This document shows, piece by piece, positions 26,830 through 35,458 of a stretch of DNA of 64,000 bases; the stretch's first letter is position 1; the number at the start of each line of letters is the position of its first letter. The notes beneath the pieces are model-generated. The model did not search any database. It worked only from the letters and a program-made list of their open reading frames with translations, and was not told the origin of the DNA. The stretch is taken from NCBI GenBank assembly GCA_038136035.1, contig JAYPYV010000011.1, positions 1-64,000 on the forward strand. Direction: 5' to 3'. The stretch comes from UBA9926 sp023261215. Its GTDB lineage: Bacteria > Pseudomonadota > Gammaproteobacteria > Pseudomonadales > Azotimanducaceae. The position numbers and the translations under genes were made by a program.

Positions 26830-27882
26830 ATGGCGGGCAGCTTGGCCAAAGTGTTCTCTTTGGAAAAAGGCAGATCAGTGACTTGGGAGCAACGCTGGCA
26901 TCCGCTGCTCGAGCGATGGGTGACCATCACCAGTCACCGCGGCGGACGACCCTGGCAGGGGCTGAGCGCAACCGCCAATGACGACCACCGACCGAGTTTC
27001 GACCCACAGTGTTATCTTTGCCCTGGCAATCGGCGCATCAGTGGCGAGCGAAACCCGCAGTACGCGCAAGTCTATGTGTTCGACAACGACCACCCATCGT
27101 TGGGTGCGACGGTCGCGCCACCCCCACCGCAGAGTACCTTTTATCGCGTTGCGCCGGCGGCCGGTCGATGCCGAGTCATGTGTTATGACCCAGATCATCA
27201 GCGTCGTTTAAGCCATCTGGAAATTAACGAGCTCGAGATCGTGCTGAAGTCTTGGCGTCACGAAACTGAGATGCTGAGCAGTGAAGGCTGGGCTCATGTG
27301 TTCATCTTCGAAAATAACGGAGAAGTGGTCGGCGTCTCAAATCCTCATCCGCATTGTCAGATTTACGCTTTTCCTTTTGTCGTCGATACCATCGCGCGAG
27401 AACTGCGCGCTGCTAAAACCTATCGTGAGGCGCATCAACGGCCCCTCTTTCAAGATCTCATCCAGGCAGAGCGAGACGATCAGCGCCGAATTCTCATAGA
27501 CAATGAGGGATGGCTCGCGTTTGTGCCTTACTTCGCGCAATTTCCTTTTGAAACCATGATCTGCCCACATCGCCCAGTGCGTCAATTGACCGAGCTGTCT
27601 GACCTGGACATTCAGGACTTAGCCGTGGTGATGCGCGCGGTGCTTGGTCGGCTGGACGGGGTTTTAGGGCAAGCGCAGTCTTACATTTTGTCGGTGCATC
27701 AAGCACCCGCCGCGCTGATCGATCCTGAGGATTATTCGCTTTACATCCATATCCAGCCACTGCTTCGGGCCCCCGGGTTGCAGAAGTTCCTCGCCGGTGT
27801 GGAAACCGCTGCTGGACAATTCCTGAACGACGCAGCGCCTGAGGCGCACGCGCAAGCGCTCATGGAGGTTCCTCTGAATTAG
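26830..27882 (+). CDS. galT: Galactose-1-phosphate uridylyltransferase
   Basis: A 350-residue GalT of the HIT superfamily. The active-site motif is SNPHPHCQIYAF, with His173 and His175 and Gln177; His175 would be the uridylylated nucleophile. Zinc-type cysteines occur in CYLCPGN. It interconverts UDP-glucose and galactose-1-phosphate. It lies 22 nt after cimA and may share its transcript, an unusual pairing. No galK or galE is in the window. A T-run follows at about 27888-27896 but without a convincing stem. Confidence 0.85.
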   Translation: MAGSLAKVFSLEKGRSVTWEQRWHPLLERWVTITSHRGGRPWQGLSATANDDHRPSFDPQCYLCPGNRRISGERNPQYAQVYVFDNDHPSLGATVAPPPPQSTFYRVAPAAGRCRVMCYDPDHQRRLSHLEINELEIVLKSWRHETEMLSSEGWAHVFIFENNGEVVGVSNPHPHCQIYAFPFVVDTIARELRAAKTYREAHQRPLFQDLIQAERDDQRRILIDNEGWLAFVPYFAQFPFETMICPHRPVRQLTELSDLDIQDLAVVMRAVLGRLDGVLGQAQSYILSVHQAPAALIDPEDYSLYIHIQPLLRAPGLQKFLAGVETAAGQFLNDAAPEAHAQALMEVPLN

Positions 27883-27968
27883 GGGGCGTTTTTTTTATTG
27901 ACTGTTTCGGATAAGGTCGGGACGCGAGGGCGCGGTGCGAGATCGCCTCGACCCGCGGGCATGAACCG

Positions 27969-27983
27969 TCGCGATGATCGCGA
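27969..27983. repeat. Inverted repeat between galT and the LLM gene
   Basis: TCGCGA-TGA-TCGCGA, a perfect 6-bp stem in the 295-nt gap between galT and the LLM gene. Nothing else in the gap could be assigned. Confidence 0.3.
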
Positions 27984-28177
27984 AGGTTGAATCGCTGGCC
28001 CTGGATTTAGGATGTCAGCGTCTTATCCGCGGACTTTGGTGACAGGTGCCCGTTCCAGTTGTCTTCGACTCAGGTTGGCAACGAACAATGAGCCCTTGGG
28101 GCAGTGCGCCCTGCGGGGCCCGATCGATTCGCCGAATGAATAAGGCGATGCTTAAACGTTTTTAAAGGAAAGTAGGC

Positions 28178-29185
28178 ATGAAAGTAGACACACACTTGAC
28201 CCAAGACTGGACAAAAATTCCTGAACACATCAAGCGCGTTGAAGCTGAGGGTTATGATGGCGTTGGCACCGCAGAGATGAATCACGATCCGTTCTTCCCG
28301 TTGTTGATCGGCGCTGAGCACAGTGAGCGAGTCGAGCTCAGAACAGGCATCGCGGTCGCCTTTGCTCGCTCTCCAATGACGTTGGCGAATCAAGCTCACG
28401 ATCTGAATGCCTACTCGAAAGGGCGTTTCACTTTGGGGCTCGGCTCCCAGATCCGGGCGCACATTACCAAGCGCTTCTCGATGCCATGGGGTGCACCAGC
28501 GGCTCAGATGCGAGAACTGGTGCTCGCCATGCGCGCAATTTGGGCGAACTGGTACGAAGGCGCGCCGCTTCGATTTGAAGGTAAGTACTACCAGCACACG
28601 TTAATGACGCCCGCATTCACACCGGAAGACACTCAGTTCGGCGCCCCCAAGGTCATTCTGGCTGCGGTCGGTCCCATCATGACGGAAGTTGCGGCAGAAG
28701 TGGGTGACGGATTGATTATTCATCCATTTTCAAATGAGAAGTACATCCGTGAAGTCACGCTCCCCGCAGTTGAGCGCGGGCTGGCCAAGGCGGGCAAGAA
28801 GCGGGAGGACTTCGAGATTAGCTATACACCTTTCGTCGTGTCGGGTAAGGATGAGCAAACCTTCGAGGCAGAGAAGGCAACCGCCAAAGCTCGGATCTCA
28901 TTTTACGGATCCACACCGGCCTATAAGCAGGTGCTTGGTGTGCATGGTTGGGGTGATCTGCAACTCGAGCTCAACGCGATGTCTAAGCAGGGACAGTGGA
29001 AGGAAATGGCTGAACTCATCAACGATGACATCCTGAATGTCATGGGCGTGATGGGGGAGCCAGATCAGGTGGTCACAGAGATACTGGCGAGATATGGCGA
29101 CTTTACCGATCGAACCAGTGGGGCGTTCAGCTTCGTGGAGACAGAGAAACGCGTCGAAATGGTGTCAGCACTTCGGGCAGGATGA
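28178..29185 (+). CDS. LLM-class flavin/F420-dependent oxidoreductase (TIGR03617-like)
   Basis: A 335-residue luciferase-like (LLM) TIM-barrel protein. It resembles the group annotated as F420-dependent (TIGR03617): GYDGVGTAEMNHDPF near residues 25-39, and RFTLGLGSQIRAHITKRF near 83-100. The cofactor could be F420 or FMN; sequence reading cannot decide. LLM enzymes include alkanesulfonate and dimethyl sulfide monooxygenases. AAAGGAAAG precedes the ATG. Its stop overlaps the mtnA start, so its function is probably linked to mtnA. Confidence 0.82.
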   Translation: MKVDTHLTQDWTKIPEHIKRVEAEGYDGVGTAEMNHDPFFPLLIGAEHSERVELRTGIAVAFARSPMTLANQAHDLNAYSKGRFTLGLGSQIRAHITKRFSMPWGAPAAQMRELVLAMRAIWANWYEGAPLRFEGKYYQHTLMTPAFTPEDTQFGAPKVILAAVGPIMTEVAAEVGDGLIIHPFSNEKYIREVTLPAVERGLAKAGKKREDFEISYTPFVVSGKDEQTFEAEKATAKARISFYGSTPAYKQVLGVHGWGDLQLELNAMSKQGQWKEMAELINDDILNVMGVMGEPDQVVTEILARYGDFTDRTSGAFSFVETEKRVEMVSALRAG

Positions 29186-30246
29186 TGGCAAACGCGGAAT
29201 CGATGCTGCCTCGCAGCATGATGGCTGAGCCTGATCAATTGCGAATTCTTGATCAGCGGCAATTGCCAAGGGAAACGGTTTATCTGAGTTGCCGAGAGAC
29301 GCCTGATGTCATTGATGCAATCAAAACCCTTGCGGTTCGCGGCGCCCCGGCGATCGGGCTTGCCGCAGCGTACGGGCTGCTGCTCGGGCGTTCAGAGAAC
29401 TTGGCAGCCGATGCTCTGCTTGAGGAGTTCGAGGCCGCGGCATCCTCACTGATCGCGGCTCGGCCAACGGCAGTTAACCTGGCCTGGGCCGTTGAGGCGA
29501 TGATGCAGGTCGTTCGGCGACTGCATCGCGAGGGCTTTCCAGATGACTGGCCCACCCGCCTGCGCGCGGAAGCGGATCGGTTGTATCAGGAAGATCGTTC
29601 AAGTTGTCTCGAAATCGGCAGGCTGGGTGCATCGCTCATTCCCCGTGGGGGTCGAGTATTGACGCACTGTAATGCAGGCTCACTCGCCGTATCCGAATTC
29701 GGTACGGCACTTGCCCCTATTTATGTGGCCCATGACGCAGGTAATCCATTGCATGTCTTTGTGGACGAGACGCGACCTCTGCTCCAGGGCGCCCGCTTGA
29801 CCGCGTTTGAGCTGATGGCCCATGGCGTGCCCTGTACCTTGATCACGGACAACATGGCGGCGCATGTGATGGCTTCCAATCGAATCGACTTGGTGATTGT
29901 GGGGGCTGATCGGGTTGCGGCCAATGGCGATGCGGCCAACAAGATCGGAACCTTGGGCGTGGCGGTCCTCGCCAAGCACTTTCACATCCCCTTCTATGTG
30001 GCCTGCCCGTTCTCAACCGTCGATCTCAGTACGGCGAGGGGAGAGGATATTGAAATTGAGGAGCGGCACCCGAATGAAGTGACCAGCCTGTATGGGACGC
30101 CCACTGCGCCTGAGAATGTGCAGGTCTTCAACCCTGCCTTTGATGTGACGCCCGCGTCATTGATTGATGGCATCATCACGGAACGAGGGCTTATCACGGG
30201 TCATTTAGCCGAGGGGTTGAAACGGCAGGCGGAGCCGTTCGCGTGA
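29182..30246 (+). CDS. mtnA: S-methyl-5-thioribose-1-phosphate isomerase
   Basis: A 354-residue MtnA of the eIF2B-related family. The catalytic pair is present: Cys163 (THCNAGS) and Asp243 (VGADRVAANGD), plus the VRGAPAIG substrate loop near 52-59. It converts 5-methylthioribose 1-phosphate (or 5-deoxyribose 1-phosphate) to the corresponding ribulose 1-phosphate. It overlaps the LLM gene upstream (ATGATG start) and the aldolase gene downstream. No mtnP, mtnK, mtnC or mtnD is in the window. Confidence 0.92.
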   Translation: MMANAESMLPRSMMAEPDQLRILDQRQLPRETVYLSCRETPDVIDAIKTLAVRGAPAIGLAAAYGLLLGRSENLAADALLEEFEAAASSLIAARPTAVNLAWAVEAMMQVVRRLHREGFPDDWPTRLRAEADRLYQEDRSSCLEIGRLGASLIPRGGRVLTHCNAGSLAVSEFGTALAPIYVAHDAGNPLHVFVDETRPLLQGARLTAFELMAHGVPCTLITDNMAAHVMASNRIDLVIVGADRVAANGDAANKIGTLGVAVLAKHFHIPFYVACPFSTVDLSTARGEDIEIEERHPNEVTSLYGTPTAPENVQVFNPAFDVTPASLIDGIITERGLITGHLAEGLKRQAEPFA

Positions 30247-30872
30247 CCGAGCGTGAGGGTGTCATTAAGTTCACGTTGGATTACGAAGCAAGTGCTGCCA
30301 AGCCGTTTGCGGCCTTCCATGTCCTCGAGGCTTGGCGCTCCATCTATAAAGAGACCGGTCTGATTGGCGAGGATCCGGCTCGCTACGACGGTTACGGTTT
30401 TGGCAATTTAAGCGCTCGGACCCGCGCGGGCCTGGTGATTACTGGAACTCAGACTGGCGCCATCGAGTGCCTCCGGGAAGCGGACTATGCCGAGGTGACC
30501 GAGTGGTGCCTAGCGGAAAATAGAGTTCGCGCGATTGGGCCCATTAAGCCCTCATCAGAATCTTTGACCCATGCGGCGGTCTATGAGGCGTTTGAGGAAA
30601 TCCAATTCGTTTTTCATGTTCATTCTCCAGATATTTGGCGTGCGACCGAGCAACTGTCGATCCCTTGCACACCCGCTGACGTTGCATACGGCACGGTCGC
30701 CATGGCTGTGTCCTTGAAGGCGATCACCGCAGAGCTGGGTGTCAAAGGGCTTATGACGATGTTGGGTCATGAAGATGGCGTCATGTCCTGGGGCCCCACT
30801 GCGAGAGAGGCTGGAGAATCGATTATCTCGGCCCTGGCCGAAGCGCGGGCCGTTAGCAGCTCGCCTGGATGA
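30243..30872 (+). CDS. Class II aldolase/adducin family protein
   Basis: A 209-residue zinc-dependent class II aldolase fold. GYGFGNLSAR near 50-59 forms the phosphate loop. Glu106 (KPSSE) is the expected catalytic acid, and His125, His127 (FHVHSP) and His176 (LGHEDG) the zinc ligands. It starts with GTG overlapping the mtnA stop. Given the context, two jobs are possible: methylthioribulose-1-phosphate dehydratase (MtnB) or the Ald2-type aldolase that yields DHAP and an aldehyde. Absence of other mtn salvage genes favours the aldolase, weakly. Confidence 0.8.
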   Translation: MTEREGVIKFTLDYEASAAKPFAAFHVLEAWRSIYKETGLIGEDPARYDGYGFGNLSARTRAGLVITGTQTGAIECLREADYAEVTEWCLAENRVRAIGPIKPSSESLTHAAVYEAFEEIQFVFHVHSPDIWRATEQLSIPCTPADVAYGTVAMAVSLKAITAELGVKGLMTMLGHEDGVMSWGPTAREAGESIISALAEARAVSSSPG

Positions 30873-31249
30873 ATTTGAGCGGGCTCCAAAGTAGGACTTT
30901 GGGAGAAACCTTCAACGAACTGAGTGGGCGACAAGGAGGCTGATGCAAGTCGACCACTGGGTCGGTACCTGCGCACCGCTGCCAGAGTCGATGCCAAGCA
31001 TTTCACGGCAATTGTTTTGAAGACTGCGATCCGCGATCACAGCGAGGCGTGCCAGTGCGGGATGATCAGCGCGCCCCGAAGGCCCTTAGGGGCGTCAAAA
31101 ACGGACCCAAAGAGAGGCTTAAAGGTTTCGAACCAAAGCCGGACCACTCGCCCGGCCGCGCGCCATGAGCGCTAGTTTAAGAATTGAAGCGTCAGTGCTA
31201 TCGTTTACGCTTTCAAATCGAACCTAAGTCATGAACCCTGGGGGGTGCG
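30873..31249. other. Intergenic region between the aldolase and DUF3014 genes
   Basis: 377 nt. It contains a short stem (CGCCCC 31072-31077 with GGGGCG 31089-31094) without a T-tract, and an 83-codon GTG frame (30924-31175) with no ribosome binding site and no recognised product. A possible promoter for the DUF3014 gene is at 31176-31204. Confidence 0.45.
31176..31204 (+). promoter_or_regulatory. Possible sigma-70 promoter of the DUF3014 gene
   Basis: TTTAAG, a 17-nt spacer and TATCGT, ending 45 nt upstream of the ATG. Both hexamers are imperfect; spacing is ideal. Confidence 0.3.
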
Positions 31250-32104
31250 ATGTTAGAGAATAAAGGGTTGCTCGGAGCCATTGGTCTGACGCTGGTGATT
31301 GCAGTCGTCCTTGGCGTCATGGTGATGAACGAAGAACCAGAGCCCGCGCCGCCACCGAAGGCGGTGATCGCATTGCCTCAATTGCCGGAACCCGAGCCGG
31401 AACCCGAGCCGGAGGTGATTGCGCCGGTACAGACCGATATCGAACCCGAGATCTTGGAAGAAGAGCCGGAGCCAGAACCGGAGCCGATCGAGCCGGAGTT
31501 TATCTTGCCGTTGCTCGATGCAAGCGATGCGCTGGTCAGGGATGCCCTTGTGGGTATGAGTCGACACGAGGGACTGCACCGATGGCTGGCGGTGGATGAT
31601 TTGATCCGTAAGTTCGTCGGGTTCACCCACGGCGTTTCTGAGGGTCGGGTTATCCGTTCAGCGGTTCAAGTCCTCGCGCCAAGAACTGGGTTTTCCGCGA
31701 TTAGTGTGGGTGAAAACGAATATATATTGAATCCTGCGAGCTACGCTCGATACGACATCTTTACTTGGATTGCTGATTCGATTGATTCGAAGGCCTTGGC
31801 AGATTTCTATGTGCTGATCAGTCCCTTGCTCGGTCAGGCGTATAAGGAGTTGGGCATGCCTGAGACTGATTTTGATCGGGTGGTTTTCAGTGCCATTGGC
31901 TTACTCCTGGAGACTCCCGTCGTCGAGGGTGAAATTGAATTGCGAAGGCCGGTGGTGATGTACGAGTTTGCGGATGCCGAGTTGGAGGGGCTTGCGCCAG
32001 CGCAAAAACAATTGATCCGCATGGGGCCGGGCAACACCAAGCGGTTACAAGCCAAGCTCTCGGAAGTCGCTCGCGCACTCAGAAGCGCGCTAGGTAATCG
32101 ATAA
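31250..32104 (+). CDS. DUF3014 membrane-anchored protein with Pro/Glu-rich linker
   Basis: A 284-residue protein. A single transmembrane helix lies at residues 7-27. It is followed by a Pro-Glu-rich spacer (about 29-83) built of PE repeats, including two copies of a 12-bp unit CCGGAACCCGAG around 31387. The globular DUF3014 domain occupies the rest. The topology suggests an inner-membrane anchor, a rigid periplasmic spacer and a folded periplasmic domain, as in some cell-envelope proteins. Function is unknown. Confidence 0.8.
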   Translation: MLENKGLLGAIGLTLVIAVVLGVMVMNEEPEPAPPPKAVIALPQLPEPEPEPEPEVIAPVQTDIEPEILEEEPEPEPEPIEPEFILPLLDASDALVRDALVGMSRHEGLHRWLAVDDLIRKFVGFTHGVSEGRVIRSAVQVLAPRTGFSAISVGENEYILNPASYARYDIFTWIADSIDSKALADFYVLISPLLGQAYKELGMPETDFDRVVFSAIGLLLETPVVEGEIELRRPVVMYEFADAELEGLAPAQKQLIRMGPGNTKRLQAKLSEVARALRSALGNR

Positions 32105-32111
32105 GCCCGAA

Positions 32112-33293
32112 GTGGCCGGGCCGCTCTCCCATATCCGTGTCCTCGATCTGAGTATCGTCCGGGCGGGACCCGTCGCTGTGCGACTGCTTGCCGATTGGGG
32201 GGCCGAGGTGATCCGAGTTGAGCCCCCTGGCGAAAGCGATGCGCAAGATGTGACCGGACACTGGAACTCGCCTGACTCGCAAAATCTTCATCGCAATAAG
32301 AAAGGCATCACGCTGAATCTGAAAGACCCGAGGGGATACGAGGTTCTGAAGACGCTTGTCGCCACCGCCGATGTCTTGGTTGAAAACTTTAAGACGGATG
32401 TGAAACATCGTCTCAAGATAGATTACGAATCACTAAAACCTATTAACCCCCGCTTGATCGTCGCCAGCATCAGTGGGTTTGGTCAAACGGGCCCTTACGC
32501 GACGCGCCCTGGATTTGATCAGATCGTTCAGGGGATGAGCGGCTTGATGAGTCTCACTGGCGTGCCCGATGGCGAGCCTATGCGCGCCGGTATTGCGGTG
32601 AGTGATACATCAGCAGGCATGTTTCTCGGTCAAGGCATCCTGCTCGCCTTAATCGAACGAGAGCGAACGGGGCAAGGCCAATGGGTCCACACAAGTCTAC
32701 TGGAAGCGATGCTAAGTAAGCTGGATTTTCAGGGGGCCCGCTATACCATGGCCGGCGAAGTGCCGGGGCGAGAGGGCAACCACCATCCAACGGCTGCGCC
32801 CATGGGGGTCTTCAAAGCATCCGATGGACACGTCAATCTTGCGGCAACAACCGGTCGGATGTGGCGGGATTTTTGTCATGCGCTGGGGTTGGAGCATCTT
32901 CTAGACGACTCGAGGTTTAGTTCTAACGGTCAACGGGTTGCGAATCGGCAGCTATTGATTCATGAAATCGAGAAGAAGACGGAGCTCAAGTCACAGGAAT
33001 CTCTCATCCAAGAGCTCAATGCGATTGGTTGCCCCTGTGGACCCATCTACACAGTGGGTGAGGCGTTTGACGACCCACAGGTTGAGGCGCTCGGGATGCG
33101 TCTGCCCACCGACCATCCCGCATTCGGTGAGGTGGATTTGGTTCGATCGCCCATCAATCTATCCAATCACCCAGAGGCGCATCGCCGCGCCAGTGCGGTG
33201 CCTCGTCGAGGAGAACACACAAGCCATGTCCTCGAATCGATTGGGTTGTCCGCCGAAGATATTGAATTGCTCAAAGGTGAAGGCATCATTTGA
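32112..33293 (+). CDS. CaiB/BaiF family III CoA-transferase
   Basis: A 393-residue CoA-transferase starting with GTG, 7 nt after the DUF3014 stop. Family features are clear: VLDLSIVRAGP near the start, NLHRNKKGITLNLK near 58-71, SGFGQTGPY near 120, and the probable catalytic Asp165 (VSDTSAG). It transfers CoA between carboxylic acids; the acids are unknown. It is 33 nt upstream of an enoyl-CoA hydratase, a pairing typical of acyl-CoA catabolism, including carnitine-like pathways. Confidence 0.85.
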   Translation: MAGPLSHIRVLDLSIVRAGPVAVRLLADWGAEVIRVEPPGESDAQDVTGHWNSPDSQNLHRNKKGITLNLKDPRGYEVLKTLVATADVLVENFKTDVKHRLKIDYESLKPINPRLIVASISGFGQTGPYATRPGFDQIVQGMSGLMSLTGVPDGEPMRAGIAVSDTSAGMFLGQGILLALIERERTGQGQWVHTSLLEAMLSKLDFQGARYTMAGEVPGREGNHHPTAAPMGVFKASDGHVNLAATTGRMWRDFCHALGLEHLLDDSRFSSNGQRVANRQLLIHEIEKKTELKSQESLIQELNAIGCPCGPIYTVGEAFDDPQVEALGMRLPTDHPAFGEVDLVRSPINLSNHPEAHRRASAVPRRGEHTSHVLESIGLSAEDIELLKGEGII

Positions 33294-33326
33294 TGGCATG
33301 TATTGTGTTTTGGAGAGGCCTTTCTT

Positions 33327-34130
33327 ATGACTCGAATTGAGTTAGACACCGAAAAAATGATGTTGGATGTCGACGATGGGCTTGCTTGGATTACGTTCAA
33401 TCAGCCCGAGCGGCGCAATGCGATTTCCTTGGCCATGTGGCAGGGCTTAGCGGATGCATTGTCCTACTGCCTCAGGTCTGATGCGATTAAAGTGATTGTA
33501 TTGCAGGGCGCAGGGGGCGAGGCTTTTGTATCCGGCGCAGACATCTCAGAATTTGATAAGAATCGCCACTCCGCGGCAGCCAAAGCTGATTATGCTCGTG
33601 TGTCGGGTCAGGCATCGCGTCAACTTCGTGATTCGGCCAAACCGATTCTCGCGCTGATCCAAGGTTATTGCATTGGCGGTGGGCTGGCGACGGCGCTCCA
33701 GGCAGACGTGAGATTTGCGTCACCAGACTCAACCTTTGGGATTCCCGCGGCACGATTGGGACTGGGATACGAATATGAAGGGCTTGATCTGCTCACATCA
33801 GTCGTCGGTCCTGCGCGAGCCCGCGACATCATGATTTCCGCACGTTACTTTGGTGCGGACGAGGCATTCCAAATGGGCTTGGTTAATTTCGTGATGCCAA
33901 GAGACGAAATTCGTGACTTCGTTACCGATTACGCGATGCGGGTCGCCGCGAATGCGCCCTTGACGATTCGCGCCGCGCGCGCGGCCATCGCGGACGTCAT
34001 TAAAGATCCAGCGAGACAAGATCGAGCTGGGGTCCAAGCACTCATTGACCAGTGCTTTGACAGTGATGATTACCGAGAGGGGCGTCGCGCATTTGCAGAG
34101 AAACGATCGCCTGCATTCAAGGGAACTTGA
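33327..34130 (+). CDS. Enoyl-CoA hydratase/isomerase family protein
   Basis: A 267-residue crotonase-family protein. The ATG at 33327 is preferred over one eight codons upstream because GGAGAGG sits at good spacing before it. Oxyanion loops are GEAFVSGADISEF and GYCIGGGLA; AARLGLGYEYEG follows. Probably acts with the CoA-transferase just upstream on an enoyl-CoA. It is convergent with the type I secretion genes, with 17 nt between stops. Confidence 0.85.
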   Translation: MTRIELDTEKMMLDVDDGLAWITFNQPERRNAISLAMWQGLADALSYCLRSDAIKVIVLQGAGGEAFVSGADISEFDKNRHSAAAKADYARVSGQASRQLRDSAKPILALIQGYCIGGGLATALQADVRFASPDSTFGIPAARLGLGYEYEGLDLLTSVVGPARARDIMISARYFGADEAFQMGLVNFVMPRDEIRDFVTDYAMRVAANAPLTIRAARAAIADVIKDPARQDRAGVQALIDQCFDSDDYREGRRAFAEKRSPAFKGT

Positions 34131-34147
34131 AGACGGCTATCCCTTAG

Positions 34148-35458
34148 CTAGCGCTCTCTTAAGGCGTTCGCGGTGGCTCGCTTAATGGGTTTCAACAAGT
34201 AATCCATCACCGTTTTCTCTCCGGTGATAATGTCTACCGAAGCGACCATGCCGGTCATGATGGGCAGCGGCGCGATTTCGCTTCCCAAATGATTTTTTTC
34301 AGTTCGCACTCGAATTTGAAAATAATGTTCGCCGGTTTCATCGACAATGGTATCGGCACCGATTTGCTCTAACGTCGCCTCTAGACCACCGTAGATGGCA
34401 TAGTCGTAGGCGGTGAGTTTGACCATCGCTTTTTGTCCAGGTCGAATGAAGGCGATATCCACTGGCCTTACTTTTGCGTTAACCAGCAACGTATCGTTGG
34501 TGGGGACAATTTCGATCAGATCCATCCCAGGCTGGATGACCGCGCCACGCGTGGTGACCAGGATCCGATTGACGACACCCTCGACAGGTGACCGGACCTC
34601 AGTTCGGGCGACGCGGTCCTGCAGGGCAATGTTTGAGAAGGTCAAGCGTGAGAGTTCGGCTCGCACCAACGTGAGTTCTTCCTGAGCCTGAGATTTAAAT
34701 TGTTGCTGCCGCTCGATAATTTTTTCCTCAGCTTCTTGGATCATGGAGGCAGCGCTAGGCAGCTTAAGCCTCGCTGTCTCAAGTCGTCCATTGGCCTCGT
34801 TAACCGCCATTTTGAGTCTGAGCAGTTCAACCTGCGAAACTGCGCCACGATCCACGAGGGGCGCTGTGATCTCCAGCTCCTGCTCTGCAAGTTGCGCATT
34901 TTGGGAAAGTTTGACCAACTCTCGCTCGAGTTCCTCCTTTGATTGGATGTGCTGCTGTCGCTGCTCCTTCAGAATCGAAATTGCACTCGAGAGCTCGATT
35001 TGTCGGCTTTCAAAAAGTCTCAGCTCTTCCGACAGCAAGCGGCTTTGATCGGTCGATAAGCCCTCTGGCGCTTTAAGCTCTGTGCCGGATATTTCAGCCT
35101 CTAGTCGCAGGGCACGATAATTGAGCGAGTCGATGGTGGACTGATTTTCTTGGAATGACGAATTAAAGCGGGTGTCGTCGATCCGTAGCAGCGAATCCCC
35201 CTGAGCCACTTGATCGCCCTCTTTGACCAGGACCTCGCTCAGAATGCCGCCCTCAAAATTTTGAATGGTTTGGATTTGACTCGACGGAATCACCCGGCCA
35301 TCAGCTCGAGTGACTTCCTCGAGTGTGGCGAAATTAGCCCAGAGTAGGGCCAGTAAAATGAATGATGAGATGCTCCAGAGCATGAAATGCGCCAGCGGGT
35401 GGCCGTCGATAGCAGTTTCGAGTTGCGTTCGATTTAACTCGTTGACTCGGCGATTCAT
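34148..35458 (-). CDS. Type I secretion membrane fusion protein (HlyD/LapC family)
   Basis: A 436-residue periplasmic adaptor. One transmembrane helix lies near residues 26-46 (cytoplasmic N-terminus). It is followed by a split lipoyl domain, a long coiled-coil hairpin (about 95-290, rich in Leu, Gln and Glu) and a C-terminal beta-barrel. It links the inner-membrane ABC transporter to a TolC-like outer-membrane channel. Its start overlaps the stop of the ABC gene by 4 nt. No TolC homologue or RTX substrate gene is nearby. Confidence 0.9.
   Translation of the reverse strand: MNRRVNELNRTQLETAIDGHPLAHFMLWSISSFILLALLWANFATLEEVTRADGRVIPSSQIQTIQNFEGGILSEVLVKEGDQVAQGDSLLRIDDTRFNSSFQENQSTIDSLNYRALRLEAEISGTELKAPEGLSTDQSRLLSEELRLFESRQIELSSAISILKEQRQQHIQSKEELERELVKLSQNAQLAEQELEITAPLVDRGAVSQVELLRLKMAVNEANGRLETARLKLPSAASMIQEAEEKIIERQQQFKSQAQEELTLVRAELSRLTFSNIALQDRVARTEVRSPVEGVVNRILVTTRGAVIQPGMDLIEIVPTNDTLLVNAKVRPVDIAFIRPGQKAMVKLTAYDYAIYGGLEATLEQIGADTIVDETGEHYFQIRVRTEKNHLGSEIAPLPIMTGMVASVDIITGEKTVMDYLLKPIKRATANALRER

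Noticed and set aside
27883..27900. T-run after galT as a rho-independent terminator
   Set aside because: A run of Ts is present, but no stable GC stem precedes it.
30924..31175. 83-codon GTG frame between the aldolase and DUF3014 genes
   Set aside because: No ribosome binding site ahead of the GTG, basic low-complexity C-terminus and no family; a shorter ATG frame at 30943 has AAGGAGG but too close to the start.
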